35,860 nucleotides of DNA from Amphimedon queenslandica (lineage: Eukaryota > Porifera > Demospongiae > Haplosclerida > Niphatidae): NCBI RefSeq assembly GCF_000090795.2, contig NW_003546762.1, positions 1-35,860 of the forward strand, written 5' to 3'. The notes beneath the pieces were generated by a model. It made no database searches. It was not told where the DNA came from and was given only the letters and a program-made list of their open reading frames with translations. The position numbers were made by a program, and so were the translations under genes. Below, piece by piece: positions 10,499 through 20,775 of the stretch (its first letter is position 1; the number at the start of each line of letters is the position of its first letter).

Positions 10499-10732
10499 TG
10501 TGACCATAATTGACAAAAGGTACCTTATGGCAAATTTTAAAATTCATTATTATAATGCAAAATATTGAGCTGTGTGTGCTCTGTTGGACAACAATTGTTT
10601 CTAAAAGTTACATGGTAACTTTTTGCATCCTCTGAAGTAATTTTATGATTAATGGACCTCAGGAAGTTGGATTTTTTTAGCTATAAAGACAACTACCCGC
10701 CATAAGGTACCTTTTGTCAATTATGGTCACAT
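10498..10732. mobile_element. Short element with perfect 34-bp terminal inverted repeats
   Basis: 10498-10531 begins ATGTGACCATAATTGAC and is the exact reverse complement of 10699-10732. The 167 bp between have no open frame. The element sits exactly at the end of the LINE's (TAA)n tail. Because the target is TAA/TTA-rich the target duplication cannot be read, so the superfamily is undetermined. Confidence 0.8.
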
Positions 10733-10828
10733 TTATATAATAATTATAATAGTTATTATTATTATTATTATTATAAGTTATTGCTCTAGAAATTCAATTA
10801 TCCCAATTCGGTGTATAATTAGGTTTCA

Positions 10829-12186
10829 GAGGAACTTGGGCTGGATAAGTATGACACTGCGGGGGTCATTACTACCCCTAGGTCACTATCAGCCCCTACA
10901 AACACTAATGCCACCCCTCCTCTTCCTTTACTTTCTCCTATTATATGTACTGATGGTAATGCTATATGTACTGATGGTAATGCTACATGTACTGATGGTA
11001 TTACTACATGTCCCCTCTCCTGGTATTGATATTGCTACTACTACTATAACTACTACTACTACTCCTCTGCCTACGCCTCCTTTTTTGTCTCATGTTATTA
11101 GTAGTACACCAGATACTGCACCTACCACTCCTACAAGAGGTGGGAGCATTTATTTGTTTATTCATTTATTTCTTTGTTTATTTAATTATTTTTTTGTTAC
11201 TTATTAATTTTATTGCTAGATTGTGTTTTAATTTGCATTTTATGTAGATTGGCAATTTCTTGCTATGCCAACAGCAACATCAGGACTTAGGTGCAATGCC
11301 TTGAAACTGAGGTCCATGGGTGGAGATGTAACCACAGTACCTCCTGATTTGAATGAATCAATGAAGTCTATGTGGGAGGAATTGTGGCACGCAATGCCTC
11401 TGACAGGAAAAATAAGCAACACTGTACATGACATATTGCGAAGATACTGTATCAGACAGAGGCGGATGTCACACTCCTCTTGCCTTGCTTCCAGTTTCCT
11501 TTGTGCAAACATAAGATTGGCTGATGAAGCAGCAAAAAGCTATGTCACTAGCTATAGAGTGCGGTACCATAAATGATGAGGCAATGGTAGTAGTAACTGA
11601 GCTGAACCGCTCTCTCTCTCTCAGCAGCTAACATCAACTGCTAGGCTCTTGTTGCTGCATGCTCAGGAAGCTGCACGAGTCATACTCCTCCTTAATTGTC
11701 ACTAGGTCTAGAGCCAGTAACTCAAAAAATGATGGCAGAGGAGCAAAGACAACTGGCTGTATTGAGAGGTGCAAAACCACCACGCCCCAAGAAAGCAAAG
11801 GTACCCTAACCAGATCTAGAGCTTAGACTAAGTGGAGCAAAGGAGAGAATACTACAACTTGGCATTTCCCTCTAGATGTAAGAATTAGCTGTATATACTT
11901 AATTATTGCATATTCTTGCTAAATTACAGTTGTTTTTATTAATTTTGTTCTTAATTACCAGTACTATTGATTTTTGGGTTTTTTAGAAACAGACTCTTGA
12001 AGGAAGGAGAACATGCCCTATTTCTCATCGACTGAAGAGTACTAGTGATTTAAGACCTGATGGATAGATCAATAGAGTCTTAGGGCGATCCAATATAGTG
12101 TGGTGTCCTTGTGCTGATGGCAAGAGCATCTTGTCTGATTATAGGAAAGAGCAACAGGAAAGCAAACGTAGCCATTGGAGGAAGGT
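10829..12186 (+). pseudogene. Multi-exon transposon-like gene, unassigned, degenerate
   Basis: Exon 1 (about 10829-11144) reads SEELGLDKYDTAGVITTPRS and a Thr-rich linker with a 21-bp tandem repeat (units at 10945, 10966, 10987) coding Cys-Thr-Asp-Gly-Asn-Ala. Exon 2 starts at 11249 after TTTTATGTAG and reads WQFLAMPTATSGLRCNALKL then LNESMKSMWEELW and DILRRYCIRQRR. A frame change at the TC run 11609-11622 is needed to continue into LSQQLTSTARLLLLHAQEA. Exon 3 is 11706-11800 (LEPVTQKMMAEEQRQLAVL) and exon 4 about 11988-12186 (RTCPISHRLKSTSDLRPDG, stop, then GRSNIVWCPCADGKSILSDY), each ending at a GT donor. I do not recognise the family. The mixture of linker, basic and cysteine-containing blocks suggests the terminal half of a transposon protein, possibly related to the gene at 3297. 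Confidence 0.5.
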
Positions 12187-12237
12187 AAATGTGAAAAAGG
12201 AGATGAGAAAAGACTAGGCTAATCACTAGTCTTGTCA

Positions 12238-12450
12238 CCCAGAAGTCTGTCACATTTCTCTCTTTCTTTATTATGCATAAAAATCAATGATCAATACAAA
12301 TCAATAATCAAGAAAAATTAATAATCAATAAAAATAATTTATAATTATTGACTAATAATGATTAGACTATCGATCAACTACTGGTAAAATAATCACCAAT
12401 AATACCATATCAATAGTAATAACTACCATAATCCTACATTATGTAAGATC
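12238..12450. repeat. AT-rich ATCAAT-type low-complexity tract
   Basis: The words ATCAAT and AATCAATAA recur about ten times with imperfect spacing. No gene is seen. Confidence 0.5.
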
Positions 12451-12567
12451 TTGCAACAAAACAATATATTCCTTTTCAAAATTTGCCTCTCTTTACTTCT
12501 CTTTCCCTCCCACTCCCATATTCTTCTTTTTCCGCCTCCCCGCCAGTCTTTCATTCCCAGCTCTCTT

Positions 12568-13290
12568 CATGCTGGTTCTGAAAAAGGCTGGGTTCCGAAC
12601 TGTGATTTGGTGTACCAGTCAATTGAAGATGACGGTGATTACCATGAAGAAATGAATCACTAAACTTTTTAAAACTGGTTTGAAAAGAGCAGAATACCAC
12701 ATATTCCACGTCATTTATTGATTGTCTTGGATATTGCATTGTACCATTCAAAAAGTTTTGAGCCATTGCCAATCTTTCATTGGAGAAATGGTGACAGGAT
12801 TATATGGCTAAAAACTAAAGGTATACCACTTTCAGCTAAATGCATAAAGCAGAATCTTTACCCTATCGTTAAGAAACACAAGGAGAAGCACAGAAAATAT
12901 GTCACTGATGAAATGACAAATACAGCTAGAAATGAAGTTGTACGTTTAACTCCATACCTCTGTGAACTAAATCCCATTGAAATGGCATGGTTACAAGTCA
13001 AACACTATGAAAAAACTCACAATACAGAATTTACACCAGATGCATTACAACGTCTTGTGACTCAAGAGTTTGCACAAGTAGCTACTAAAAGGTGGGCCAG
13101 TCTAATTAAAGATACTCAAGGGAAAGTACAAGATGTGTACTTTATTGCTGATAGATTACAGAACTGGAAACAAGTTAAAGAGTTTGTGATACATGTTGGG
13201 CAGATGATGATAAAAGTCATTCAGATGAAGAAGACAGTGCCATCAGTGATTATGATTCTTATGATGAAGGAATATGAAGAAGTACAGTAA
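12568..13290 (+). pseudogene. DDE transposase fragment, Tc1/IS630-like
   Basis: The frame starts HAGSEKGWVPNCDLVYQS, continues DDGDYHEEMNH, then two in-frame TAA codons (12661-12663 and 12670-12672), NWFE, and from 12718 a long clean frame to TAA 13288-13290. Conserved blocks are LIVLDIALYHSKSFEPLP (catalytic Asp within LDxAxYHS), IIWLKTKGIPLSAKCIKQNL and LTPYLCELNPIEMAWLQVK, where PY-x-C-x-LNPIE carries the third acidic residue of the DDE triad. This is the pattern of the DDE_3/Tc1-like catalytic domain. The N-terminal DNA-binding part and the first catalytic Asp are missing, so it is 5'-truncated. The C-terminal 30 residues are low-complexity and may be out of frame. Confidence 0.75.
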
Positions 13291-13960
13291 ATAAAGTGGC
13301 GTCTGGTGATGACACCACATATCTGGCTCTTAAGGGAGTTTATTTCAAGTTTTATCAACTAGGCTCCCATTTTCCTTGAGCTACAAAGTCGCTGGCTCTC
13401 ACTTAACCCATCTGTGTGGACTGTTAAGCAAAGTCTGGTATTTTCGTTAGTCTTTTTCGGAAACAGTCTTCCAATTCGAAGAAGTTAAACAAGAAGAACA
13501 TAAAGAAGAAATCCCCTTCATCCTCTGTTGTTGAACACTCTTAAAGGGGAACCTAAACTCAGTGCTGCCTCTCCTAGAACCTAAGTTTCCAATCAGGCTT
13601 TACCTGGTTTTTTGGCTACTGCTACAAGGAAGGCAGTAGACCTGTGCTCTTGTTCCTCTGTGGGGTACCATGTGAAAGAGGAAGTCCCAGGAGTTTCCTA
13701 TACTAATGATACTGGGGAGACTGGCTCGACTCTTGTAAGGTAGGTCAGGCGTGGTCATAAATTTTGCTCCAATATCCATCCCTCGGATTGTTCTGAAGAT
13801 GGTTCTGACACAGAAACAGAGGATCTGATTATTGCGCCTAATTCTAAAGTTTCATTTAAAGTCAGAGACAATGTCCCTGGTCTGATTGAAGCTTCTCCCA
13901 AAATAATGATATGGACACCCATTGCAGCCAGGACCAGAACTCAAAGTCATTTTCAATGAT
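13291..13960 (+). pseudogene. Coding remnant, unrecognised
   Basis: From about 13590 to 13960 one frame stays open except for a TAG near 13740. It reads FLATATRKAVDLCSCSS, SDCSEDGSDTETEDLIIAP and SKVSFKVRDNVPGLIEASP, ending TGA. The acidic, Ser-rich composition suits an ORF1-like or linker protein of a transposon. Upstream (13300-13540) shorter pieces such as LELQSRWLSLNPSVWTVKQ are open. I cannot name the family. Confidence 0.35.
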
Positions 13961-14289
13961 TCTACATGTCCATATTCTCACTCTCTTAGGATTTTTTTTA
14001 AATCAGTTTAGTGATCTTTAAGGTGTTAGGCTTTTACAGGCTCCTTGACTTAAATCATTGAGTCCTTCAAAAAAACTTTATACTATATATACTTACTTTA
14101 TCTTTATCAATTCAGTTGTCGTCATCTTTGTAAAGTTATTATTATTACTATTATTATTCATTATTAAAAGTAGGGAAACTGTCCACTGCTTATTAGGTCA
14201 GAGTAGTACAGGACTTGTGAGTAAATACATACTTGTATGGAGCAAGATTGGCACTGCACTGTAAAAAATATAGTGTGTTCTGACCACTT

Positions 14290-14345
14290 TGGCTTTAGCA
14301 CACCACAAAATGTGGTGTGGTAAACACACTAAAGTTTAGTGTACT
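14290..14345. repeat. Two adjacent short hairpins
   Basis: CACACCACA...TGTGGTGTG (9-bp arms, 3-nt loop) near 14298-14318 is followed by ACACTAAA...TTTAGTGT (8-bp arms) near 14323-14341. They lie just beyond the 3' end of the minus-strand pseudogene at 14428 and could be part of a foldback element. Confidence 0.45.
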
Positions 14346-14427
14346 CTATTGTAGGTGTGACTAACACACTCAACACACTACCAAGTAACAATTAAATAAG
14401 AAAATAATTTCATAAAAAATACATTAA

Positions 14428-15430
14428 TTAATGTACATTATATTTAAGTGTTAGATGAAAACAATCGTTCTTCTTTATAAGTGCAAGTAAAGAGTTTTGT
14501 AAAAGCAAATGGTACTCCACCATCACATAATCAGGTGATGGAGGAAAAACAACATTATATGCATGATAATGGTGTGAATAGTGCTCTGTCATAAGCAATT
14601 GATAAACAATAAATTCTGATCTGTGTTATTCACTAAAATATCTATAACAATGTTAAATACAGGACATTCTTTGATAGAATGAATAACAATGGCATCTTTC
14701 TTAAATTTCCTTCTAAAAACTTTAATCCAAGAAAGTCAATTTTTTGATGAACAATGAATGAAAACAGAAATGGCTGATTACCTTGTAGTAATTTCATCGA
14801 CAGAAACATCAATGGAGCTCAAACTAGTAACAAAAAAAAGTAAATCAGTATAGACCATTGAAGCTGTAAATATAGGTATGTAAATATATGTATGTGAACA
14901 AAAGGTATTAGTCAAAAAATGAAAGTTACCTCGACCAGTTTGTATATCATTTTCAATGAACAGCTCACCACTGTTGGCATAGTAACACATTAACCTTTGT
15001 TGATGAAAAGCTAATGTCCTAGGAATGTCTTTTAAGCATTTTACACGTCTAGCAATATCTTTAAAGTATGAATGTTTTCCTTCAAATTTCAAAGACCCAT
15101 ACTGACACAAATGTCCACATCTAAAAGCAAAAATCATAACACTTTCATTATTCATATACAAGTGCTGACCTGCTAATAAATTCAAGATAATGAACGATAA
15201 AATTAAACTTTGGAGTAATGGAGCAATCAGAATAAAGTACTTGAAATTCACTATGGTGTTCCTCAATTAGAAAATGCTAATATGCTATTTCATCTTGTGA
15301 AATGATGGGTGCCAAAATGTAATCCATTATTTTTAGTAGTGTAAGAAAATTATCCCAGTATGGATCATTAACTGGAACTTTGTCACCAATAATAAGAGGA
15401 AGGTATCTATAAGGACCCACATTTGAATAG
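14428..15430 (-). pseudogene. Transposon-like multi-exon gene, copy 2 (5'-truncated)
   Basis: Four exons with matching phases can be joined: 15430-15170, 15120-14930, 14863-14782 and 14712-14428, all with AG/GT borders. The product reads YRYLPLIIGDKVPVNDPYWD, EEHHSEFQVLYSDCSITPK, CGHLCQYGSLKFEGKHSYFK, RTLAFHQQRLMCYYANSGEL and HYSHHYHAYNVVF, ending at TAA 14430-14428. This is the same family as the gene at 33080-35860 (RFEAKHQYFKKL there, KFEGKHSYFKDI here). Lesions are an in-frame TAG at 15279-15277 and a frame change near 14590. Nothing upstream of 15430 matches the other copy's N-terminal exons, so it is truncated. Similar proteins of unknown function are scattered in sponge, cnidarian and fish genomes, probably from a DNA transposon; that origin is inferred. 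Confidence 0.75.
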
Positions 15431-15669
15431 CTACAAAATTATGCAATAATTATTTTGATTTAACATCATAATGCAATACCTCCTTGATTTATTTTATTGT
15501 CATTAGAATGAAAAGTTGTTTGAGAAATACATGATGGCTTACACAGTTAAATATTAGGTGTGCCATTAACACTATTTCAGGTGTGTGCAAGCCCACTTAT
15601 TTCTGACACCATAAAATTTGGATGTATAACACTTCATTTTTAACATAAAAGCACAAAACTCTAAATCAA

Positions 15670-15802
15670 TTATACAACACCAGATTTTTTAAATTGTTCC
15701 ATAGTAGGGGTGTCAATGGTCACTTTGTTTACAACACCACTTTCTTTATAGGTGACACGCTTTTTGAAGAACTGACAATTGATCCATGAATGAAATGACA
15801 CC
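15670..15802 (-). CDS. Candidate terminal exon, unrecognised
   Basis: After the acceptor AAATATATAG the frame reads VSFHSWINCQFFKKRVTY and VVNKVTIDTPTMEQFKKSGV, ending at TAA 15672-15670. The sequence is more protein-like than its surroundings, but neither the partner exons nor the family could be identified. It lies 240 bp upstream of the truncated transposon-like copy and does not match that family. Confidence 0.3.
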
Positions 15803-16466
15803 CTATATATTTAAGGGTATATAATTGTAATATTATAATATTATATTAAAACATTAATTATAATAGGTTTGTTAAATAGTCCAAATGGAATACAGTTCAG
15901 TTACTTATGTAGATAGAGAGCTATAGAAAGAAAAATTCAGAGGAAGGAGAGAGAATGAACCATTAATTAACCTATAATGTACACTAACCAATCAGCAAAG
16001 CAAGTTTAAGCTTTTTATCCATCACGCAAGCACTAAAAAAAGAAAAGGAGCTCCACATGAACAATATTCTCAAATTTTGATAAATGATTCTTCAGTAGCA
16101 TTCTACAATAAAAGCAATCAAAGATTGTGTTAATCATAAATCGCTTTATGCATTGCAATGCATGCACTTACATATTTTTCATTATAATGAGTATAATAGA
16201 AACAGAAATATCCTAAATTCCTCTGATAACACAAGACTGAGCTGAAGGAAGAACAACATATGTATGTAACAGAATAGATTGGACTTAACACAATAAAGGA
16301 ACTGCATGAGAGAGGAAGAGAGGTGAAAGGATCAAGAAATATAGGAAGAACGAAAGAGGAAGGAAAAGAGAGAAATAATATAACATAAAATTTGATGTTA
16401 GATCTGATGTTTATATTTGATGATGCTTTAAGAAAAGAAAAAATCCAAAATAGGTCACATGCATAC

Positions 16467-16550
16467 CTGTATTAAGCTGAACCCAATACATCCAGTCATC
16501 CCACAGTCATGATGAGTCACCACGACAGCATTACCACAGATATTAACTAA
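16467..16550 (-). CDS. Candidate internal exon with HHDCGM motif
   Basis: An 84-bp open segment between an AG (GCTAAG) and the donor ATACAG|GTATGC encodes 28 residues including LVNICGNAVVVTHHDCGM. It is GC-richer than its neighbours, which suggests constraint. VVVTHHDCGM resembles the zinc-binding HxxC region of beta-carbonic anhydrases, but the preceding CxDxR motif was not found and the acceptor lacks a pyrimidine tract. It could also be one more exon of the minus-strand DOCK-like gene. Identity is open. Confidence 0.3.
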
Positions 16551-16617
16551 CTTAGCAGTTAATTCAATTTAGCATCTATTAATAAAAAAAGAATAATAGT
16601 ATATTAAATACTTGTAC

Positions 16618-18620
16618 ATCAAAATCAGCTCACACTTTCTACACAATATAAGAACAAGTATATGTATCAGATAAAATTATAAAAATGGAGAATTTGCTCC
16701 TTTTTATTTTTGACAAAATTTGGCCAGAGACACTGTACTATTATATAGTACAGGGATTTTGGCCCAATTTTAGAGCAACTTTAAAAATTCATAAAAGAAA
16801 CAAATTTTTATCGGAATCAGCTCAAACTTTCTCTGCAATAAAAAAAACACACAGTAGAGTGCTTTAAAAAAGCTAAGTAGCGAAAGTAGAGTACAGTAGA
16901 GAAAAGAACTTCGTAGGTAGTTTGTATAGGTATAGTTATTTCACTAGAGAAGAGAACTTCGTAGGTAGTTTGTAGGTATAGTAATTTCACTTCGCTACTC
17001 TTCGTTACTCTTCGCTTCACTACGCCCAGGAAGTAATGCAGTCACACCCAGTCACATGTTCTGTAATAGCCAGCACTCAAGCACTCTAGAGGCTCTCAAA
17101 GGACTTGACGATGCTTCTCTTGGCTGTCTGTGCCTCCAAGTTCGTCTCTAGTGCTGCTCTCTGCTGTTAGAAGCCCGTTTATGGCCTTCACTCGATTCTA
17201 CCATCGAGGCTGATCGAGCTACTGTTTGCTACTACTACTGTCATAATGCATATGCACAACAAAGAGCATTGAACTACCTACGCAACAGTAGAGTAACTGC
17301 ACAGTAGCTACATGTACTTACATGTAGCTTTTTTAAAGCACTGTACTATATGTATTAGCTAAATTATAAAAATGGAGAATTCCCTCCTTATTATATTTGA
17401 CAAAATTTGGCCAGAGACACTGCACTATAATAGTACAGGGAATTGGGCCCAATTTTAGAACAACTTTAAAAATTCATTAAAAAACAAATTTTTATCGTAA
17501 TCAGCTCAAACTTTCTATGCAATAAAAAATACATATGTATATTAGTTAAATTATAAAAATGGTGAATTCCCTCCTTATTATATTTTACAAAATTTGGCCA
17601 CAGACATTGCACTATAATAGTACAGGGACTTTGGCCCAATTTTAGAGCAACTTTAAAAATTCATAAAAGAAACAAAATCTTATCGGAATCAGCTCAAACT
17701 TTCTACGCAATAAAAAAACATCTATTAGTTAAATTATAAAAATGGAGAATTTGCTCCTTTCTATTTTTGAAAAAATTTGGCCAGACACACTGTACTATAG
17801 TACAGGGAACTTGGCCCAATTTTAAAGCAAATTAAAAAATTTAGAAAAAAAACAAATTTTTATCGGAATCAGTTCAAACTTTCTATGCAATATATAAACA
17901 TGTAAATGCATCAGATAACATTTTAAAAATACAGAATTATCTCCTTTTCAGTTTTGACGAAATAAGGCCAAAGAAACTGTACAGGGAATTTTGAATCCAA
18001 TTTTAGAGCAACTTCAAAAATTCATTAAAAAAGTTTATTGAAATCAGCTCAAACTTTCTATGGAATAAAAAATACACATATATTAGTTAAATTATAAAAA
18101 AATGGAGAATTAGCTCCTTTTTATTTTTGACAAAATTTGGCCAGAGACACTGTACTATAGTACAGGGAATTGGGCCTAATTTTAGAGCAAATTAAAAAAT
18201 TAAAAAAAAACAAAATTTTTATCGGAATCGGTTCTAACTTTCTATGCAATAAAAAAAGTATGTATTATTTAAATTATAATAACAGAGAATTCCCTCCTTA
18301 TAATATTTGACAAAATTTGGCCTGAGTCACTGCACCATAATAGTACAGGGACTTTGGCCCGATTTTAGACCAACTTTAAAAATTCATTAAAAAAGCACAT
18401 TTTTTTTAGAATCAGCTCAAACTTTCCATGCAATAAAAAATACATAATGTATTAATTAAATTTTTAAAATTGAGAATTCTCTCCATTTTATTTTTGACAA
18501 AATTTGGCCAGAGACATTGCACTATAATAGTACCGGGATTTTGGCCCAATTTTAGAGCAACTTCAAAAATTCATTAAAAAATCACATTTTTATCAGAATC
18601 AGCTCAAACTTTCAATGCAA
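16618..18620 (+). repeat. Tandem array of ~175-194-bp units (satellite-like)
   Basis: The word CTCAAACTTTCT or a close variant recurs at about 16629, 16821, 17505, 17693, 17873, 18048, 18231, 18416 and 18603, giving spacings of 192, 188, 180, 175, 183, 185 and 187 bp, plus one gap of 684 bp explained by the insertion at 16857-17346. Each unit contains AAAATTTGGCC, a palindrome around GTACTATAGTAC or GTACTATAATAGTAC, and TTTTAGAGCAACTT. No coding frame is shared. Single monomers occur elsewhere, on both strands. Confidence 0.85.
16857..17346. mobile_element. Foldback element inserted in the satellite array
   Basis: Left end AGTAGAGTGCTTTAAAAAAG and right end (reversed) AGTACAGTGCTTTAAAAAAG match at 19 of 20 positions. 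The element interrupts one satellite unit and accounts for the 684-bp spacing. Inside, a ~40-bp segment with GAACTTCGTAGGTAGTTTGTA is directly repeated at about 16903 and 16953. The target duplication is not clear. No transposase frame. Confidence 0.65.
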
Positions 18621-18818
18621 TATGCCGACTGGGTACTATGGTAGTTACCTACATTGTACATTATCAAAAACGTCATCAGGACAGCTACAGAATAAGACGA
18701 GAACTTGTATTATGTACATGTACAATATGTACATGTACATTGTACATATACATACATGCGCACTTTTCATAATGGACACAATTAATTTACTATGAATGAT
18801 AATGTTTGCCTTAACTAC

Positions 18819-19948
18819 GTTTTGTTTTGAAGGGAAGGTTGAGTGGAATGAAGTGCTCGTGTTCACAGACGTAAGACAAGAGTCTAACCTCAACTCTGAA
18901 ACAAACTACGTGTAGCAGGCAGACATAGCACATCTACTCAAATTCTATCTACTCTGTATCTACTTGTATTTTAATTTTTTAAACTGGTATTTACTTGTAT
19001 TTACTTTGTAAGTAGATGTGTATTTTCGCCTACTAAAAATGTCACTTATTGCAAAAAGCATCACATGAAATCTTCCATTGCAGTTATTTACTCATAATAA
19101 AAGCCATGTGGGCACTGAAATTTCATACAAAAGAATGTGTTCTGTTGAAAAGAAAAAAATGCACTATGGCTACCTGCCTGATTAGCACTAAAATCAGAAG
19201 AATAAGCATTAGGAAACAATCTTTTAAGCTTTTCAGACAATTATTTTAGTATAGATATAATACATGAAATTATCTGAAAATAAAGGCGAATATTTTATGC
19301 TGCTCTCCTCTATCTACCACTATCTACTTGAGCCAGAAATTTCGTGTAGATACTCGTGTATCGTGTATACACGTGCTATGTCTGGTAGCAGGAAATACAT
19401 GTAGAAAGAGAGAGAGAAAATAACATAATACATGTACAATTAAAAGAGTACAATATTCTTTAAAGTCATAAATGTACAAATGTACATGAACTATAGGTGG
19501 ATGTACATTTACATGTACATGTAAAAAATTTGACAAATAAGGCCAATTACATGAAAGTTAGTAAAGCATTGTATGGTGCCATTATCATTAATCACTAGAT
19601 TCGTTATTAAATGTAATGATAATAAAATAACTAATAATTGTATCTCTTACGTGGGTATCAAAGGAGTCCAATACTTCAATGGATTTATCAATTAAATTAA
19701 AAACAAGACCACGATTGATCAAACTGAAGCATTGCTACAAAATTATATAGAAATAATAATAATTACATAATTATCTTTTTATTTCTTACTTTAATAAATT
19801 TTGGAACACTGAAAATTCCTTTCTAAAAATGATAACAATAATAATAAGTAAACATAATTAAATATTGTTATTTACCAGTCCATTGTTGGTGTAATTGCAA
19901 GACTGTGTTATTATAAATAATAACAATGTTTCAATGTTCTCTGCGATC
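18819..19948 (-). CDS. DOCK-family guanine nucleotide exchange factor, central exons
   Basis: Four exons: 19948-19876 (IAENIETLLLFIITQSCN...), 19822-19790 (KGIFSVPKFIK), 19734-19651 (QCFSLINRGLVFNLIDK...) and 18888-18819 (VRLLSYVCEHEHFIPLNLPF). The first three join in phase 0 across introns of 53 and 55 bp with good acceptors (ATTTTTAG, TTTTGTAG) and donors (GTAAAT, GTAAGA). The order SLINRGLVF then CEHEHFIPLNLP is the signature of the helical region between the DHR-1 and DHR-2 domains of DOCK-C/D proteins (MDRGFVF...CNHEHYIPLNLP in vertebrates), which activate Rac or Cdc42. The start of the last exon (18888 or 18895) is unresolved: 18888 fits the phase, 18895 fits the alignment. Weaker upstream candidates are 22921-22854 (SYNKHFLVFERATA, donor GTAAGT) and 20276-20227. 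No stop or frameshift is seen inside these exons. The catalytic DHR-2 domain was not found here. Confidence 0.7.
18920..19384. mobile_element. Non-autonomous hAT-like element in a DOCK intron
   Basis: Perfect 12-bp ends CAGACATAGCAC (18920-18931 and, reversed, 19373-19384) are flanked by the 8-bp direct repeat GTAGCAGG at 18912-18919 and 19385-19392. The 8-bp duplication and CAG start fit hAT. The 465 bp contain only short frames (66 codons at 19049-19249) of no known type. It lies 25-32 bp upstream of the DOCK exon at 18888/18895, within that intron. Confidence 0.75.
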
Positions 19949-20280
19949 CTAAAACACATATCAGTACATTAATGTACATGTACATACAGACAATAACTAT
20001 TATACAATGTACTCATGTATATGTACAAAAATAATCAAAAAGTATAACTGCAGCCTGATGTCAACACACATACGTACATGTATTACATGTAGGATGCATG
20101 TACATGTACATGTCATAAACTTCAAATACATGTACATTGTAAGTACCTGTTACAATCTCTTCAATGGCAAAAGAAGATGCACAAAATGTACACACGCATA
20201 TATTAAATACAGCCGTACATTATTACTTTAGCAATATTGTTCCCCGTAAGGAATTTCTTCAGTCTGCTCAATGTCTCTAA

Positions 20281-20390
20281 ATGGAATCAGCTCAAACTTT
20301 CTACACAATAAAAAAAACATGCTAATGCATCAGATAAAATTATGAAAATACAGAATTATCTCGTTTTTAATTTTGACAAAATAGAAGATG
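20281..20390 (+). repeat. Isolated satellite monomer
   Basis: GGAATCAGCTCAAACTTTCT followed by AATAAAAAAAACATG, AAATTATGAAAATACAGAATT and TTTTGACAAAATAG matches the 3' end and start of the unit at 16.6-18.6 kb. Same orientation as the array. Confidence 0.7.
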
Positions 20391-20456
20391 AAAAGAAATG
20401 TAAGTGTTGACATACAATTATTATACATCATGGGGGCTAAATTCAATCTTAGGAAT

Positions 20457-20481
20457 GACCTTGGGGCTTTGCCCCAAGGTC
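20457..20481. repeat. Perfect 11-bp hairpin
   Basis: GACCTTGGGGC (20457-20467), loop TTT, GCCCCAAGGTC (20471-20481). It resembles in design the imperfect palindrome that opens the dispersed repeat at 25150 (ACCTGGTGGC...CCCCAGGT), so it may be the end of a related element. Confidence 0.7.
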
Positions 20482-20775
20482 GTAAAAATACATACTGTAG
20501 GGCGCCATAACAACAGTAATGTGATTGCATGACGGTACCTCAGTCATAACAAAGGCTTGATTTTTGACACACTCAAAATTAAGTTACAAGTAAGCCTGGG
20601 GAGATAAGACGACGTGAATTCTCAAACAAAGTCCCTCGTTTGCTGCTCACTTTAAAGTAACTTCATGTTAGCTAAAGCAGTTTGTACTTCTCAAAAAACA
20701 TCAGGAGAATACCCAATCAACCCCATCCATTAGCCAAGGAAGTGGGTCAAATTATAAAATATGGCAGAGCTAAGA

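Noticed and set aside
10226..10547. Tyrosine- or leucine-repeat proteins on the minus strand
   Set aside because: They are translations of the (TAA)n microsatellite tail of the LINE.
10836..11207. Single 123-codon frame starting MGWISMTLRGS
   Set aside because: Most of its leucine/threonine-rich part is a shifted reading of the multi-exon gene's linker and a tandem repeat.
16020..16245. Further minus-strand exons after the HHDCGM segment
   Set aside because: Candidate segments conflict in phase and one implied intron would be only about 24 bp, so no consistent model was found.
16618..18620. CRISPR-like regular spacing
   Set aside because: The period is ~185 bp and the whole unit is repeated, with no short constant repeat alternating with unique spacers; the window is eukaryotic.
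18645..18893. 82-codon minus-strand open frame containing TGTACATG-derived MYMYILYMYI
   Set aside because: The frame runs through palindromic repeat DNA. The real signal in part of it is the DOCK exon in another frame.
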